Shown in pieces: positions 1-4,480 of a DNA stretch of 5,009 nt. The stretch is from Candidatus Omnitrophota bacterium (GTDB taxonomy: Bacteria; Omnitrophota; Gorgyraeia; Aquiviventales; Aquiviventaceae). The stretch's first letter is position 1. Each line of letters opens with the position of its first letter. The translations under genes and the position numbers were made by a program. Location: contig JACQHS010000058.1 of the NCBI GenBank assembly GCA_016198915.1, positions 1 to 5,009 of the forward strand, given 5' to 3'. Below the pieces are notes generated by a model. That model made no database searches, was not told where the DNA came from, and saw nothing but the letters and a program-made list of their open reading frames with translations.

Positions 1-942
1 AACCTCCAGCGGCAGATCATCCACCGCACCGAGGACGTCGGCCGCCTGAAAGTCGAGTCGGCCAAGGAGCGGATCAACGCCATCAATCCCGAGGTCCAGG
101 TAAAGACGTTCAACGCCAAAATCTCCAGCGACAACGTGTTGGAGCTCATCAAGGACTACGACATCGTGATCGACGGGACGGATAACTTCCCGACGCGCTA
201 CCTCGTGAACGACGCCTGTGTGTTCCAGAAGAAGCCCAATATCTACGGCTCGATCTTCCGGTTCGACGGCCAGGCGACGATCTTCTCTCCGTTCAAGGGT
301 CCCTGCTACCGGTGCCTGTATCCTGAACCGCCCCCGCCCGGCATGGTGCCCAGCTGCGCCGAGGGCGGGGTGCTGGGGGTGCTGCCAGGAATCATCGGCA
401 TCATCCAGGCGACCGAGGCGGTGAAGCTGATCATCGGCAAGGGGGAGCCGCTGATCGGGCGCCTCCTGCTCTACAACGCGCTCAAGATGGAGTTCCGCGA
501 GGTCAAGCTCAAGCGCAATCCCGCCTGCCCGGTGTGCGGCGACAAGCCCACCATCACGAAGCTGATCGACTACGAGGCGTTTTGCGGTGTGGGACGAGGC
601 CAGGAGCAGGCGCTGGACACGAGCGTCTACGATTTGAGCCCGCAGGAGATCAAGGCGCTGCTGCAGCGAGAGCCAAACGCCGTGCTCCTGGACGTGCGGG
701 AGCCGCACGAGTATGAGATCGTTCACATCGAAGGCTCGGCGCTGATTCCACTCTCAGAGCTGCACTTGCGCACGAATGAGCTCGACACGGCGGATACGAT
801 CGTCGTCTATTGCCATCACGGCCCGCGCAGCCAGCAGGCGATCAAGACGCTCGAGCACTTCGGCTTCAAGAAGCTCAAGCATCTCCACGGTGGCATCGAC
901 AAGTGGGCGGAAGACGTTGATCTAGAGATGGCCCGCTACTAA
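1..942 (+). CDS. moeB: MoeB/ThiF-type adenylyltransferase with C-terminal rhodanese domain (5' truncated)
   Basis: This E1-like enzyme adenylates the C-terminal glycine of a small sulfur carrier (MoaD or ThiS type), and its rhodanese domain can pass persulfide sulfur to that carrier for molybdopterin synthesis or other thiolation. The frame is open from base 1, so the start and the glycine-rich ATP loop lie upstream; 313 residues are visible. It opens with the NLQRQ motif typical of the family. The DGTDN motif (D61 of the visible part) matches the catalytic Asp region of E. coli MoeB. Zinc cysteines are the CYRC pair (C102, C105) and the CPVC pair (C176, C179). PSC119AEGGVLG is the conserved Cys of the crossover loop. 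The rhodanese domain covers about residues 210-310, with LLDVREPHEYE and the active-site loop CHHGPRS (C271). This two-domain layout is that of MoeZ/MoeBR and eukaryotic MOCS3/Uba4. The carrier it serves is not visible here. The TAA ends one base before a long palindrome. Confidence 0.94.
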   Translation, partial: NLQRQIIHRTEDVGRLKVESAKERINAINPEVQVKTFNAKISSDNVLELIKDYDIVIDGTDNFPTRYLVNDACVFQKKPNIYGSIFRFDGQATIFSPFKGPCYRCLYPEPPPPGMVPSCAEGGVLGVLPGIIGIIQATEAVKLIIGKGEPLIGRLLLYNALKMEFREVKLKRNPACPVCGDKPTITKLIDYEAFCGVGRGQEQALDTSVYDLSPQEIKALLQREPNAVLLDVREPHEYEIVHIEGSALIPLSELHLRTNELDTADTIVVYCHHGPRSQQAIKTLEHFGFKKLKHLHGGIDKWAEDVDLEMARY

Positions 943-1030
943 CAGTGATCAGTGATTAGTGATCGGTGATCAGTGACGACCTGCACTGGCCACCGACCAC
1001 TGACCACCGACCACTAACCACTGACCACTG
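943..1030. repeat. Long imperfect palindrome built of 7-base units
   Basis: The left arm (943-976) is a partial unit followed by TCAGTGA, TTAGTGA, TCGGTGA and TCAGTGA. The right arm (997-1030), read on the minus strand, carries the matching TCAGTGG, TCAGTGG, TTAGTGG, TCGGTGG and TCAGTGG; one more related unit lies at 990-996. Over 34 paired positions around a 20-nt loop (977-996) the only mismatches are five A/C pairs, exactly every seventh base (948, 955, 962, 969, 976). In a minus-strand transcript each becomes a G-U wobble, giving an uninterrupted 34-bp stem; a plus-strand transcript has five A-C mismatches. The element lies between two convergent genes, abuts the moeB stop, and contains the stop of the minus-strand gene. 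It may act as a transcription end or RNA-stabilising hairpin, but no T-tract follows on either side. Confidence 0.9.
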
Positions 1031-1268
1031 ATCTCTTACGATGCCGGGCGGCGCCGATGATTTGGCCGAGGACGGCCGAGGCGATGTTGATGGGGATGGC
1101 GATCCAGGGCAGGTGCAGGACGATGCGCAGCGCGATGATCAGGGGAATCGAAGCATGAACCCAAAAGATCCAAGCCAGGGAAAATTTGCGTGAGCGCTCA
1201 CGCATCACCCCAAGGGGGATGTTTACGAGCAAGCAGACGACGCTGACCACCAGAATCTTCAGCCACAT
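1014..1268 (-). CDS. Small conserved-type membrane protein with three predicted helices
   Basis: This 84-residue protein of unknown function is mostly hydrophobic. Predicted membrane segments are at about residues 3-22, 30-52 and 54-74. A strongly basic loop (RERSRK, residues 23-28) follows the first, and a basic tail (RHRKR, 75-79) follows the third. The pattern NIPLG, then RKFSLAWIFWVH, then IPLIIALR resembles small uncharacterised inner-membrane proteins I recall from several phyla, but I cannot name a family. The start is the ATG at 1268, giving MWLK directly before the first helix. The ribosome site is poor: only a weak GGCAG-like stretch precedes it. The last five residues (SVVSG) and the TAG stop are encoded by the right arm of the heptad palindrome, so the C-terminus looks rewritten by that repeat. 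It converges with moeB and diverges from the response regulator. I consider it real because of its coherent helix pattern and charge distribution. Confidence 0.7.
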   Translation of the reverse strand: MWLKILVVSVVCLLVNIPLGVMRERSRKFSLAWIFWVHASIPLIIALRIVLHLPWIAIPINIASAVLGQIIGAARHRKRSVVSG

Positions 1269-1278
1269 GACGCTGCCA

Positions 1279-1307
1279 ATCTTACCAGAAAAATGGGGAC
1301 GTTTCTA
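1279..1307 (-). promoter_or_regulatory. Weak possible promoter for the small membrane protein gene
   Basis: On the minus strand TAGAAA (1307-1302) and TAAGAT (1284-1279) are separated by 17 bases, each matching four of six consensus positions. TGG directly before the -10 box gives an extended -10 (TGn). The predicted start of transcription is only a few bases before the ATG at 1268, so the mRNA would be almost leaderless, which fits the lack of a clear ribosome site. The -35 box lies inside the REP-like half element. Confidence 0.25.
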
Positions 1308-1310
1308 TTT
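1294..1310 (+). repeat. Half copy of a REP-like inverted-repeat arm
   Basis: The 17 bases TGGGGACGTTTCTATTT are identical to the reverse complement of 3782-3798, the right arm of the complete inverted repeat near 3740-3799. The similarity ends at 1311, and no partner arm is found nearby. It looks like a solitary or decayed arm of a dispersed short repeat. Elements with a GGGGAC...TTTCTATTTTC core are known to me from intergenic DNA of genomes carrying REP-associated (RAYT, TnpA_REP) transposases; no such transposase is in this window. Confidence 0.7.
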
Positions 1311-1322
1311 CCTTAACGCACC

Positions 1323-1352
1323 TTGACATCCTTCTAGCGACTCAGGTACAGT
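1323..1352 (+). promoter_or_regulatory. Promoter for the response regulator gene
   Basis: A perfect TTGACA -35 box (1323-1328) is followed after 18 bases by TACAGT (1347-1352), four of six matches to the -10 consensus. Transcription would begin near 1359. The hexamer GTACAG occurs at 1346-1351 and again at 1357-1362, an 11-base spacing (about one helical turn) over the -10 box and start site, which could be a half-site pair for a regulator. No other promoter fits in the short space before the response regulator start. Confidence 0.55.
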
Positions 1353-1399
1353 CGAAGTACAGCGCCCTCAAGACGTGTTGAGGGCGTTTTGTGTTTCGA
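1352..1399 (+). terminator. Terminator-like stem-loop in the response regulator leader
   Basis: CGCCCTCAA (1363-1371) pairs perfectly with TTGAGGGCG (1378-1386) around a 6-nt loop, and TTTTGTGTTT follows, which is the form of an intrinsic terminator. An outer stem is also possible: 1352-1361 with 1390-1399 (ten pairs, two of them G-U), which would tie up the T-rich tail and give a 48-nt hairpin ending just before the GGGAGG ribosome site. It lies between the promoter and the gene, so it would work as an attenuator, as a 5' stabilising hairpin, or as a stop for transcripts arriving from upstream. Confidence 0.55.
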
Positions 1400-1414
1400 A
1401 GGGAGGGAAGAGGG

Positions 1415-1807
1415 ATGATGGAAGAGCGGAAGAAACGGATTCTGATGGTCGAAGACGAACTCGGATTTTCCAAGGTACTGGAGCAGTGGCTGCAACTCCA
1501 TGGCTTTGAGGTGCACGCGGAGGCCACGGGGCAGGGAGCGCTGGGCTGCGCGCTGGATTACCAGCCCGACGTCGTGCTGCTTGACCTGAAACTGCCGGAC
1601 ATGAGCGGCTATGACGTGTGCCGAAATCTAAGGCAGCAGTTCAGCCCCTGGGAGCTGCCCGTCGTCATGCTGACGGCTCTGGACAGTCCGGCCGATCAGC
1701 TGCGGGGATTTGCCCACGGCGCCGACGCCTACCTGACGAAACCGGTGGATTTTTCGGAGCTGCTGAAGACGATCGCGATGATTACGGGAGAGGCGGCGAC
1801 CCTTTAA
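1415..1807 (+). CDS. Single-domain response regulator (CheY-like receiver)
   Basis: This 130-residue cytoplasmic phospho-receiver has no attached output domain. The acidic pair is E13-D14 (MVEDE), the phospho-acceptor is D57 in VVLLDLKLPDMSGYDVC, the switch threonine is T87 in VVMLTAL, and the conserved lysine is K109 in LTKPVDF. These are all the residues needed for phosphorylation and switching, and the length is that of a complete receiver with nothing after helix 5. I chose the ATG at 1415 because GGGAGG (1401-1406) lies eight bases before it. A GTG at 1391 in the same frame overlaps the T-rich tail of the leader hairpin and has no ribosome site. The second ATG, at 1418, is possible. No histidine kinase is encoded nearby, so its partner is unknown; it may act by protein contact or in a phosphorelay. 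Its TAA overlaps the stop of the convergent ABC gene. Confidence 0.93.
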   Translation: MMEERKKRILMVEDELGFSKVLEQWLQLHGFEVHAEATGQGALGCALDYQPDVVLLDLKLPDMSGYDVCRNLRQQFSPWELPVVMLTALDSPADQLRGFAHGADAYLTKPVDFSELLKTIAMITGEAATL

Positions 1808-3552
1808 CGGGACGCCAGCTGGCGCTCGGCGTAGCGCCGGTAGAGGCCGTTCGGGCGCCTGAGCAACTCGTCGTGTCGGCCCTGCTCGATGACGCGCCCC
1901 TCCTCGAGGACGATGACCCGGTGGGCGTGCTGGATCGTTGAGAGGCGGTGGGCGATAATGAGCGCCGTGCGGCCCTCCAACAGCCGGCGCAGCGCCTGCT
2001 TGATCAGCTCCTCCGATTCCGCATCCAGCGCCGAAGTGGGCTCATCAAGGATCACGATCGGCGCATCACGCAAAAACGCCCTGGCGATCGCCAGCCGTTG
2101 TTTCTGCCCCCCTGACAGCCGCACGCCCCGCTCGCCGATTTCCGTGTCGTAGCCCGCCGGCAGCTGCTCGATAAACGGCTCCGCGAACGCTTCGCGGGCG
2201 GCGCGCCGGATGTCGGCTTCGGCCGCCTCGGGTTTGCCGTAACGCAGATTGTCTGCGATGGTGCCGCTGAACAAGATCGGTTCCTGAGGGACAATCGCGA
2301 TCTGCTGCCGCAACGATTTGAGCGTGGCCCTCTGGATGTCCGTCCCATCCACCATGATGCGGCCCCCGGTCACATCATAGAACCGCGGCAGCAGCTTCAC
2401 CAGCGTGGATTTGCCGGCACCGCTTGGGCCGACGAGCGCAACGGTCGTGCCGGAGGCAATCCCAAGCTGCAAGTGCTCGAGGACCGGTTCGCGGCCCTCA
2501 TAGTGGAAGCTGACGTCCTCAAACGCGATCTCGCCTTGAACCCGCGGCCACGTCACCGCATCCGGCCGCTGGCGCACCTCCGGGAACGTATCGAACACCT
2601 CGAAGATCCGGTCCATCGCCGCCAGGCTGTTGGCCAGAATCAAATTTAGTTCCGTGAGCCGCTGGATCGGCTGGTAGAGCATCCCGAGGTACGCGTAGAA
2701 CGCCATCAGCATTCCGACGCTCAGGCGTCCGGACCACACCTCCGTCGCCCCCACCCATAACACAAGGATGGGACCCAAGGCGGTCAAGAAGCCTGTCGAG
2801 CCCAGCGCGATCGACTGGAGCTTCACGCTGCCCAGCACCGTGTCGAGGTATTCTTCGCTCTGTTCCCGGAATCCCCTCGCTTCGGCCTCTTCCTGCGTGA
2901 ACGCCTGGATCGTCGAGATGCCGGCAAACTGCTCATGCAGGTCGCCGGACATCTCCTGGAGCTTGCGATGCATGGCGCGGCTCTTGGCCCGGATGCGCTT
3001 CTGCAGGTGGTAACTGAGCAGCGCGTAGAAGGGCAGGACAGACAGCGACACCCAGGCCAAGGTCGGGTGTGCGGCGAAGAGCAGCACGATGATGACGGCG
3101 ACGCAGGAGAGGTCCATCACGGTGCTGACGAGCGCAGCCCCCACGAAATTCTGAGCCGAGGCGATGTCGGTCGTCATGCGGGAGACGACTTCGCCGATGC
3201 GCTGGCGGTCGAAAAAGCTGAGGCTCATGCGCTGGACGTGAAGGTAGAGCGCTTGGCGCAAATCGAAGATGACCCGGTGGCCGGCCAGGCCGGCCAGGTA
3301 GGAGCGCCAGTAGCTGGCCACCGCATAGACCGCATAGAGGGCGCAGAGGCCCGCCATGAGGACATGGAGTTGGAGATGCGGCCTGCCGCTGCCTGCGGGG
3401 AAGAACTCATCGACCAGAATCTTGACCGTCCACGGCAGCGCGAGCGGCACCAGGTAGCGGACGATCCCGCAGGCGACGGCCAAGGCCACAACACCCCGGT
3501 ACGGGCGCACGTAAGCCAAAAACCGCGTCAGGCTTTTGCTGGGCGTGTTCAT
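1804..3552 (-). CDS. MsbA-like ABC exporter, fused membrane and ATPase domains
   Basis: This 582-residue half-transporter should work as a homodimer in the inner membrane, exporting a lipid, peptide or drug. The length equals that of E. coli MsbA, but the substrate cannot be read from sequence. The membrane domain covers about residues 15-305, with helices near 20-40, 63-85, 138-160, 162-182, 247-270 and 275-295. The ATPase domain covers about 340-580: A-loop Tyr351, Walker A GPSGAGKST (375-383), Q-loop Gln423, signature LSGGQ (479-483), Walker B VILDE with catalytic Glu504, D-loop SALD (507-510) and switch His535. Every catalytic residue is present, so it should be active. The start ATG has no Shine-Dalgarno sequence: the bases upstream on its strand read TTCCTCCG, the complement of one. 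A good -10 box 12 bases upstream suggests an almost leaderless mRNA. No partner subunit or membrane fusion protein is adjacent. Confidence 0.95.
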   Translation of the reverse strand: MNTPSKSLTRFLAYVRPYRGVVALAVACGIVRYLVPLALPWTVKILVDEFFPAGSGRPHLQLHVLMAGLCALYAVYAVASYWRSYLAGLAGHRVIFDLRQALYLHVQRMSLSFFDRQRIGEVVSRMTTDIASAQNFVGAALVSTVMDLSCVAVIIVLLFAAHPTLAWVSLSVLPFYALLSYHLQKRIRAKSRAMHRKLQEMSGDLHEQFAGISTIQAFTQEEAEARGFREQSEEYLDTVLGSVKLQSIALGSTGFLTALGPILVLWVGATEVWSGRLSVGMLMAFYAYLGMLYQPIQRLTELNLILANSLAAMDRIFEVFDTFPEVRQRPDAVTWPRVQGEIAFEDVSFHYEGREPVLEHLQLGIASGTTVALVGPSGAGKSTLVKLLPRFYDVTGGRIMVDGTDIQRATLKSLRQQIAIVPQEPILFSGTIADNLRYGKPEAAEADIRRAAREAFAEPFIEQLPAGYDTEIGERGVRLSGGQKQRLAIARAFLRDAPIVILDEPTSALDAESEELIKQALRRLLEGRTALIIAHRLSTIQHAHRVIVLEEGRVIEQGRHDELLRRPNGLYRRYAERQLASR

Positions 3553-3564
3553 CGGAGGAACACA

Positions 3565-3570
3565 AGTATA
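3565..3570 (-). promoter_or_regulatory. -10 box for the ABC exporter gene
   Basis: TATACT on the minus strand matches five of six -10 consensus positions and lies 12 bases before the ATG. I see no convincing -35 box at 16-18 bases spacing. Transcription would start about six bases before the start codon, matching the missing ribosome site. Confidence 0.35.
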
Positions 3571-3607
3571 ACATGAAATTCTTGGGCGACGAGTCGAACA
3601 ATTCCTA

Positions 3608-3635
3608 TTGACATTTGGTGTGGTTGCGTTAGTAT
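3608..3635 (+). promoter_or_regulatory. Promoter for a small RNA or the speD-like leader
   Basis: A perfect TTGACA (3608-3613) is followed after 16 bases by TAGTAT (3630-3635), four of six -10 matches. Transcription would begin near 3642. It diverges from the ABC exporter promoter, with the two boxes about 40 bases apart. Confidence 0.5.
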
Positions 3636-3641
3636 TCCATT

Positions 3642-3741
3642 CAGACAGTGGACGAACGCGAGGGGAATGATCGAATCAAGTTCGACAACCAGGACGGCCC
3701 AGTATTCGAGCCCCGACGAATCATCGTCGGGGTGTCTTTTT
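3642..3741 (+). ncRNA. Candidate small RNA or attenuated leader of about 100 nt
   Basis: The stretch has a promoter at its head, an intrinsic terminator at its tail, and no open frame with a ribosome site. Inside it, TCGAA (3671-3675) can pair with TTCGA (3681-3685) as a small hairpin, or TCGAAT (3671-3676) can pair with ATTCGA (3704-3709), so two mutually exclusive folds exist. I do not recognise a known RNA family, and I see no SAM-riboswitch core. It could be a free small RNA or a leader controlling the SpeD-family gene by early termination. The start point is predicted only. Confidence 0.4.
3711..3741 (+). terminator. Intrinsic terminator
   Basis: CCCCGACGA (3711-3719) pairs perfectly with TCGTCGGGG (3724-3732) around the four-base loop ATCA. 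TGTC and then five T residues (3737-3741) follow. The GC-rich nine-pair stem, tetraloop and T run make a textbook Rho-independent terminator for plus-strand transcription. It stands 74 bases before the SpeD-family start codon, so transcripts for that gene from the 3608 promoter must read through it. Confidence 0.8.
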
Positions 3742-3799
3742 GGGGACATTTCTATTTTCGCTGTACGGCACCAGGGCGCGAAAATAGAAACGTCCCCAA
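3740..3799. repeat. REP-like inverted repeat (complete hairpin)
   Basis: The left arm (3740-3761) and right arm (3778-3799) pair over 22 positions around a 16-nt loop. The single mismatch is A3748 against C3791, which is a G-U wobble in minus-strand RNA. The arm sequence (GGGGACRTTTCTATTTTCGC) recurs as a half copy at 1294-1310. The half copy has G where the left arm has A, so A3748 is probably the mutated base. It starts inside the T run of the preceding terminator and ends 15 bases before the SpeD-family ATG, so it is part of that leader. Short repeats of this type are thought to be spread by REP-associated transposases acting elsewhere in the genome. Confidence 0.8.
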
Positions 3800-3814
3800 G
3801 TAAGAGGAAGATAT

Positions 3815-4249
3815 ATGCCGCAAGTCGTTGAGGCGCCTGTGGAAGTTGAAGCCAGTAAGCCGAGGCGCCGTCCGGTTCCGCCATTCGGGTTTCAGCTTCT
3901 GCTTGATCTTTATGACTGCAAAAAGGGCGCCTGTGATGATCTCACCCTCTGTTATAACTTCCTCGAAGCCATCGTCGGAGTGCTCAAGGTGGAGCCGCAG
4001 TCGCCGCCGTTCATCTTCCGCACAGACGGCAAGCGGTTTCCCGACAAAGCCGGCCTGAGCGGCTGGATCCCGTTGGTGGAAAGCGGTATCCAGCTCCACA
4101 CCTTGACGCCGAAGGACTTCATCTCCATCGACGTCTATAGCTGCCGGCAGTTCGACATCGAGCCGCTCAAGGCGTTCGTCCGCAGCTATTTCGCGCCCAA
4201 GCGCATGGACGAGCAGTTCCTGGAGCGGGGGCTCGACTACAACAAGTAA
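3815..4249 (+). CDS. speD: SpeD (AdoMet decarboxylase) family pyruvoyl enzyme, divergent
   Basis: The 144-residue protein fits the class 1B bacterial/archaeal AdoMet decarboxylase fold. These proenzymes cleave themselves at a Glu-Ser bond to form a pyruvoyl cofactor, and classically make decarboxylated AdoMet for spermidine synthesis. Residues 24-32 (FGFQLLLDL) and YDC match the first strand, and GLSG (80-83) leads to the processing site E89-S90. H95 and C110 stand 5 and 20 residues after the serine, the same spacing as S63, H68 and C83 of the Thermotoga maritima enzyme as I remember it. The residue after the serine is Gly instead of His, and the usual HTWPE is HTLTP, so the Trp and Glu linked to AdoMet binding are missing. 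The first 23 residues are a Pro/Arg/Glu-rich extension. The start is the ATG after GAGG (3804-3807). No speE is nearby. Alternative: a pyruvoyl ornithine or arginine decarboxylase derived from SpeD. Confidence 0.8.
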   Translation: MPQVVEAPVEVEASKPRRRPVPPFGFQLLLDLYDCKKGACDDLTLCYNFLEAIVGVLKVEPQSPPFIFRTDGKRFPDKAGLSGWIPLVESGIQLHTLTPKDFISIDVYSCRQFDIEPLKAFVRSYFAPKRMDEQFLERGLDYNK

Positions 4250-4276
4250 CCCCCCCGTTCACGCCTCACAACGGAA

Positions 4277-4305
4277 TAGACAGCACCCTCACCGGGTGTT
4301 ATAGT
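4277..4305 (+). promoter_or_regulatory. Promoter of the nuo (complex I) operon
   Basis: TAGACA (4277-4282) and TATAGT (4300-4305) each match five of six consensus positions and are separated by the ideal 17 bases. Transcription would start near 4312, about 170 bases before nuoA. The spacer contains a short dyad (AGCACCC with GGGTGTT, 4282-4288 and 4294-4300). It begins 28 bases after the SpeD-family stop, so the nuo genes likely have their own transcript; I see no strong terminator between. Confidence 0.65.
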
Positions 4306-4327
4306 GATTGTGAAAATATTCACAATC
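4306..4327. promoter_or_regulatory. CRP/FNR-family operator over the nuo transcription start
   Basis: GATTGTGAA (4306-4314) and TTCACAATC (4319-4327) form a 22-base dyad with 9 of 9 matching arm positions. Its core is TGTGA-N6-TCACA (4309-4324), the consensus layout of CRP-type sites. It begins right after the -10 box and covers about -6 to +16, a position at which bound protein normally blocks transcription. The regulator is not encoded here. Another dimeric regulator with a similar half-site is possible. Confidence 0.65.
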
Positions 4328-4354
4328 CCTGCCCATGATCCCACTACCTGCTGG

Positions 4355-4396
4355 CCACAGCGACGACATGAGAAATGACCGTGGAAGTCGCTGTGG
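4355..4396 (+). other. Stem-loop in the nuo leader RNA
   Basis: CCACAGCGAC (4355-4364) pairs perfectly over ten bases with GTCGCTGTGG (4387-4396) around a 22-nt loop. There is no T run after it, so it is not a simple terminator. It lies within the predicted nuo 5' leader. Confidence 0.55.
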
Positions 4397-4444
4397 GCGC
4401 GGCGGATGGTGGGAGTTCATGGGCATGTGTTTCATTCGCCGCGC

Positions 4445-4464
4445 ATCCCGCCCAGGGGCGGGAT
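4445..4464 (+). other. GC-rich hairpin just before the nuoA ribosome site
   Basis: ATCCCGCC (4445-4452) pairs perfectly with GGCGGGAT (4457-4464) around the loop CAGG. It ends six bases before the nuoA ribosome binding site AGGTGG (4471-4476). A stem this stable could affect ribosome access or mRNA stability. No T run follows. Confidence 0.55.
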
Positions 4465-4480
4465 ATCAGCAGGTGGTGGG

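Noticed and set aside
943..1030. CRISPR or iteron array
   Set aside because: The repeat units are only 7 bases with no spacers and are arranged as a palindrome. No cas or replication initiator gene is present.
1391..1414. Upstream GTG start for the response regulator
   Set aside because: It overlaps the T-rich tail of the leader hairpin, has no ribosome site, and adds residues not part of the receiver fold.
1813..1838. Perfect 12-base palindrome CGCCAGCTGGCG and an adjacent small stem as a terminator
   Set aside because: They lie inside the end of the ABC coding sequence, lack a T run on either strand, and are expected by chance in GC-rich codons.
2935..3576. A 213-codon open frame on the plus strand
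   Set aside because: It lies antisense to the ABC exporter, whose motifs are complete. The frame has no recognisable domain and is a high-GC shadow frame.
3642..3814. SAM riboswitch upstream of the SpeD-family gene
   Set aside because: I could not find the core elements of the SAM-I, SAM-II or SAM-III classes. The leader has a terminator but no recognised aptamer.
3549..4099. Two minus-strand open frames of 111 and 115 codons across the speD-like leader and 5' part
   Set aside because: They cross the REP-like hairpin and the terminator and run antisense to the SpeD-family gene, whose catalytic residues and ribosome site support the plus strand.
4281..4300. Terminator for the SpeD-family gene
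   Set aside because: The AGCACCC/GGGTGTT dyad is short, has only a two-T extension, and lies in the spacer of the nuo promoter.
4406..4480. Upstream ATG start for nuoA
   Set aside because: The 25 extra residues are unlike NuoA and are encoded across a GC-rich hairpin and the ribosome site that serves the ATG at 4481.
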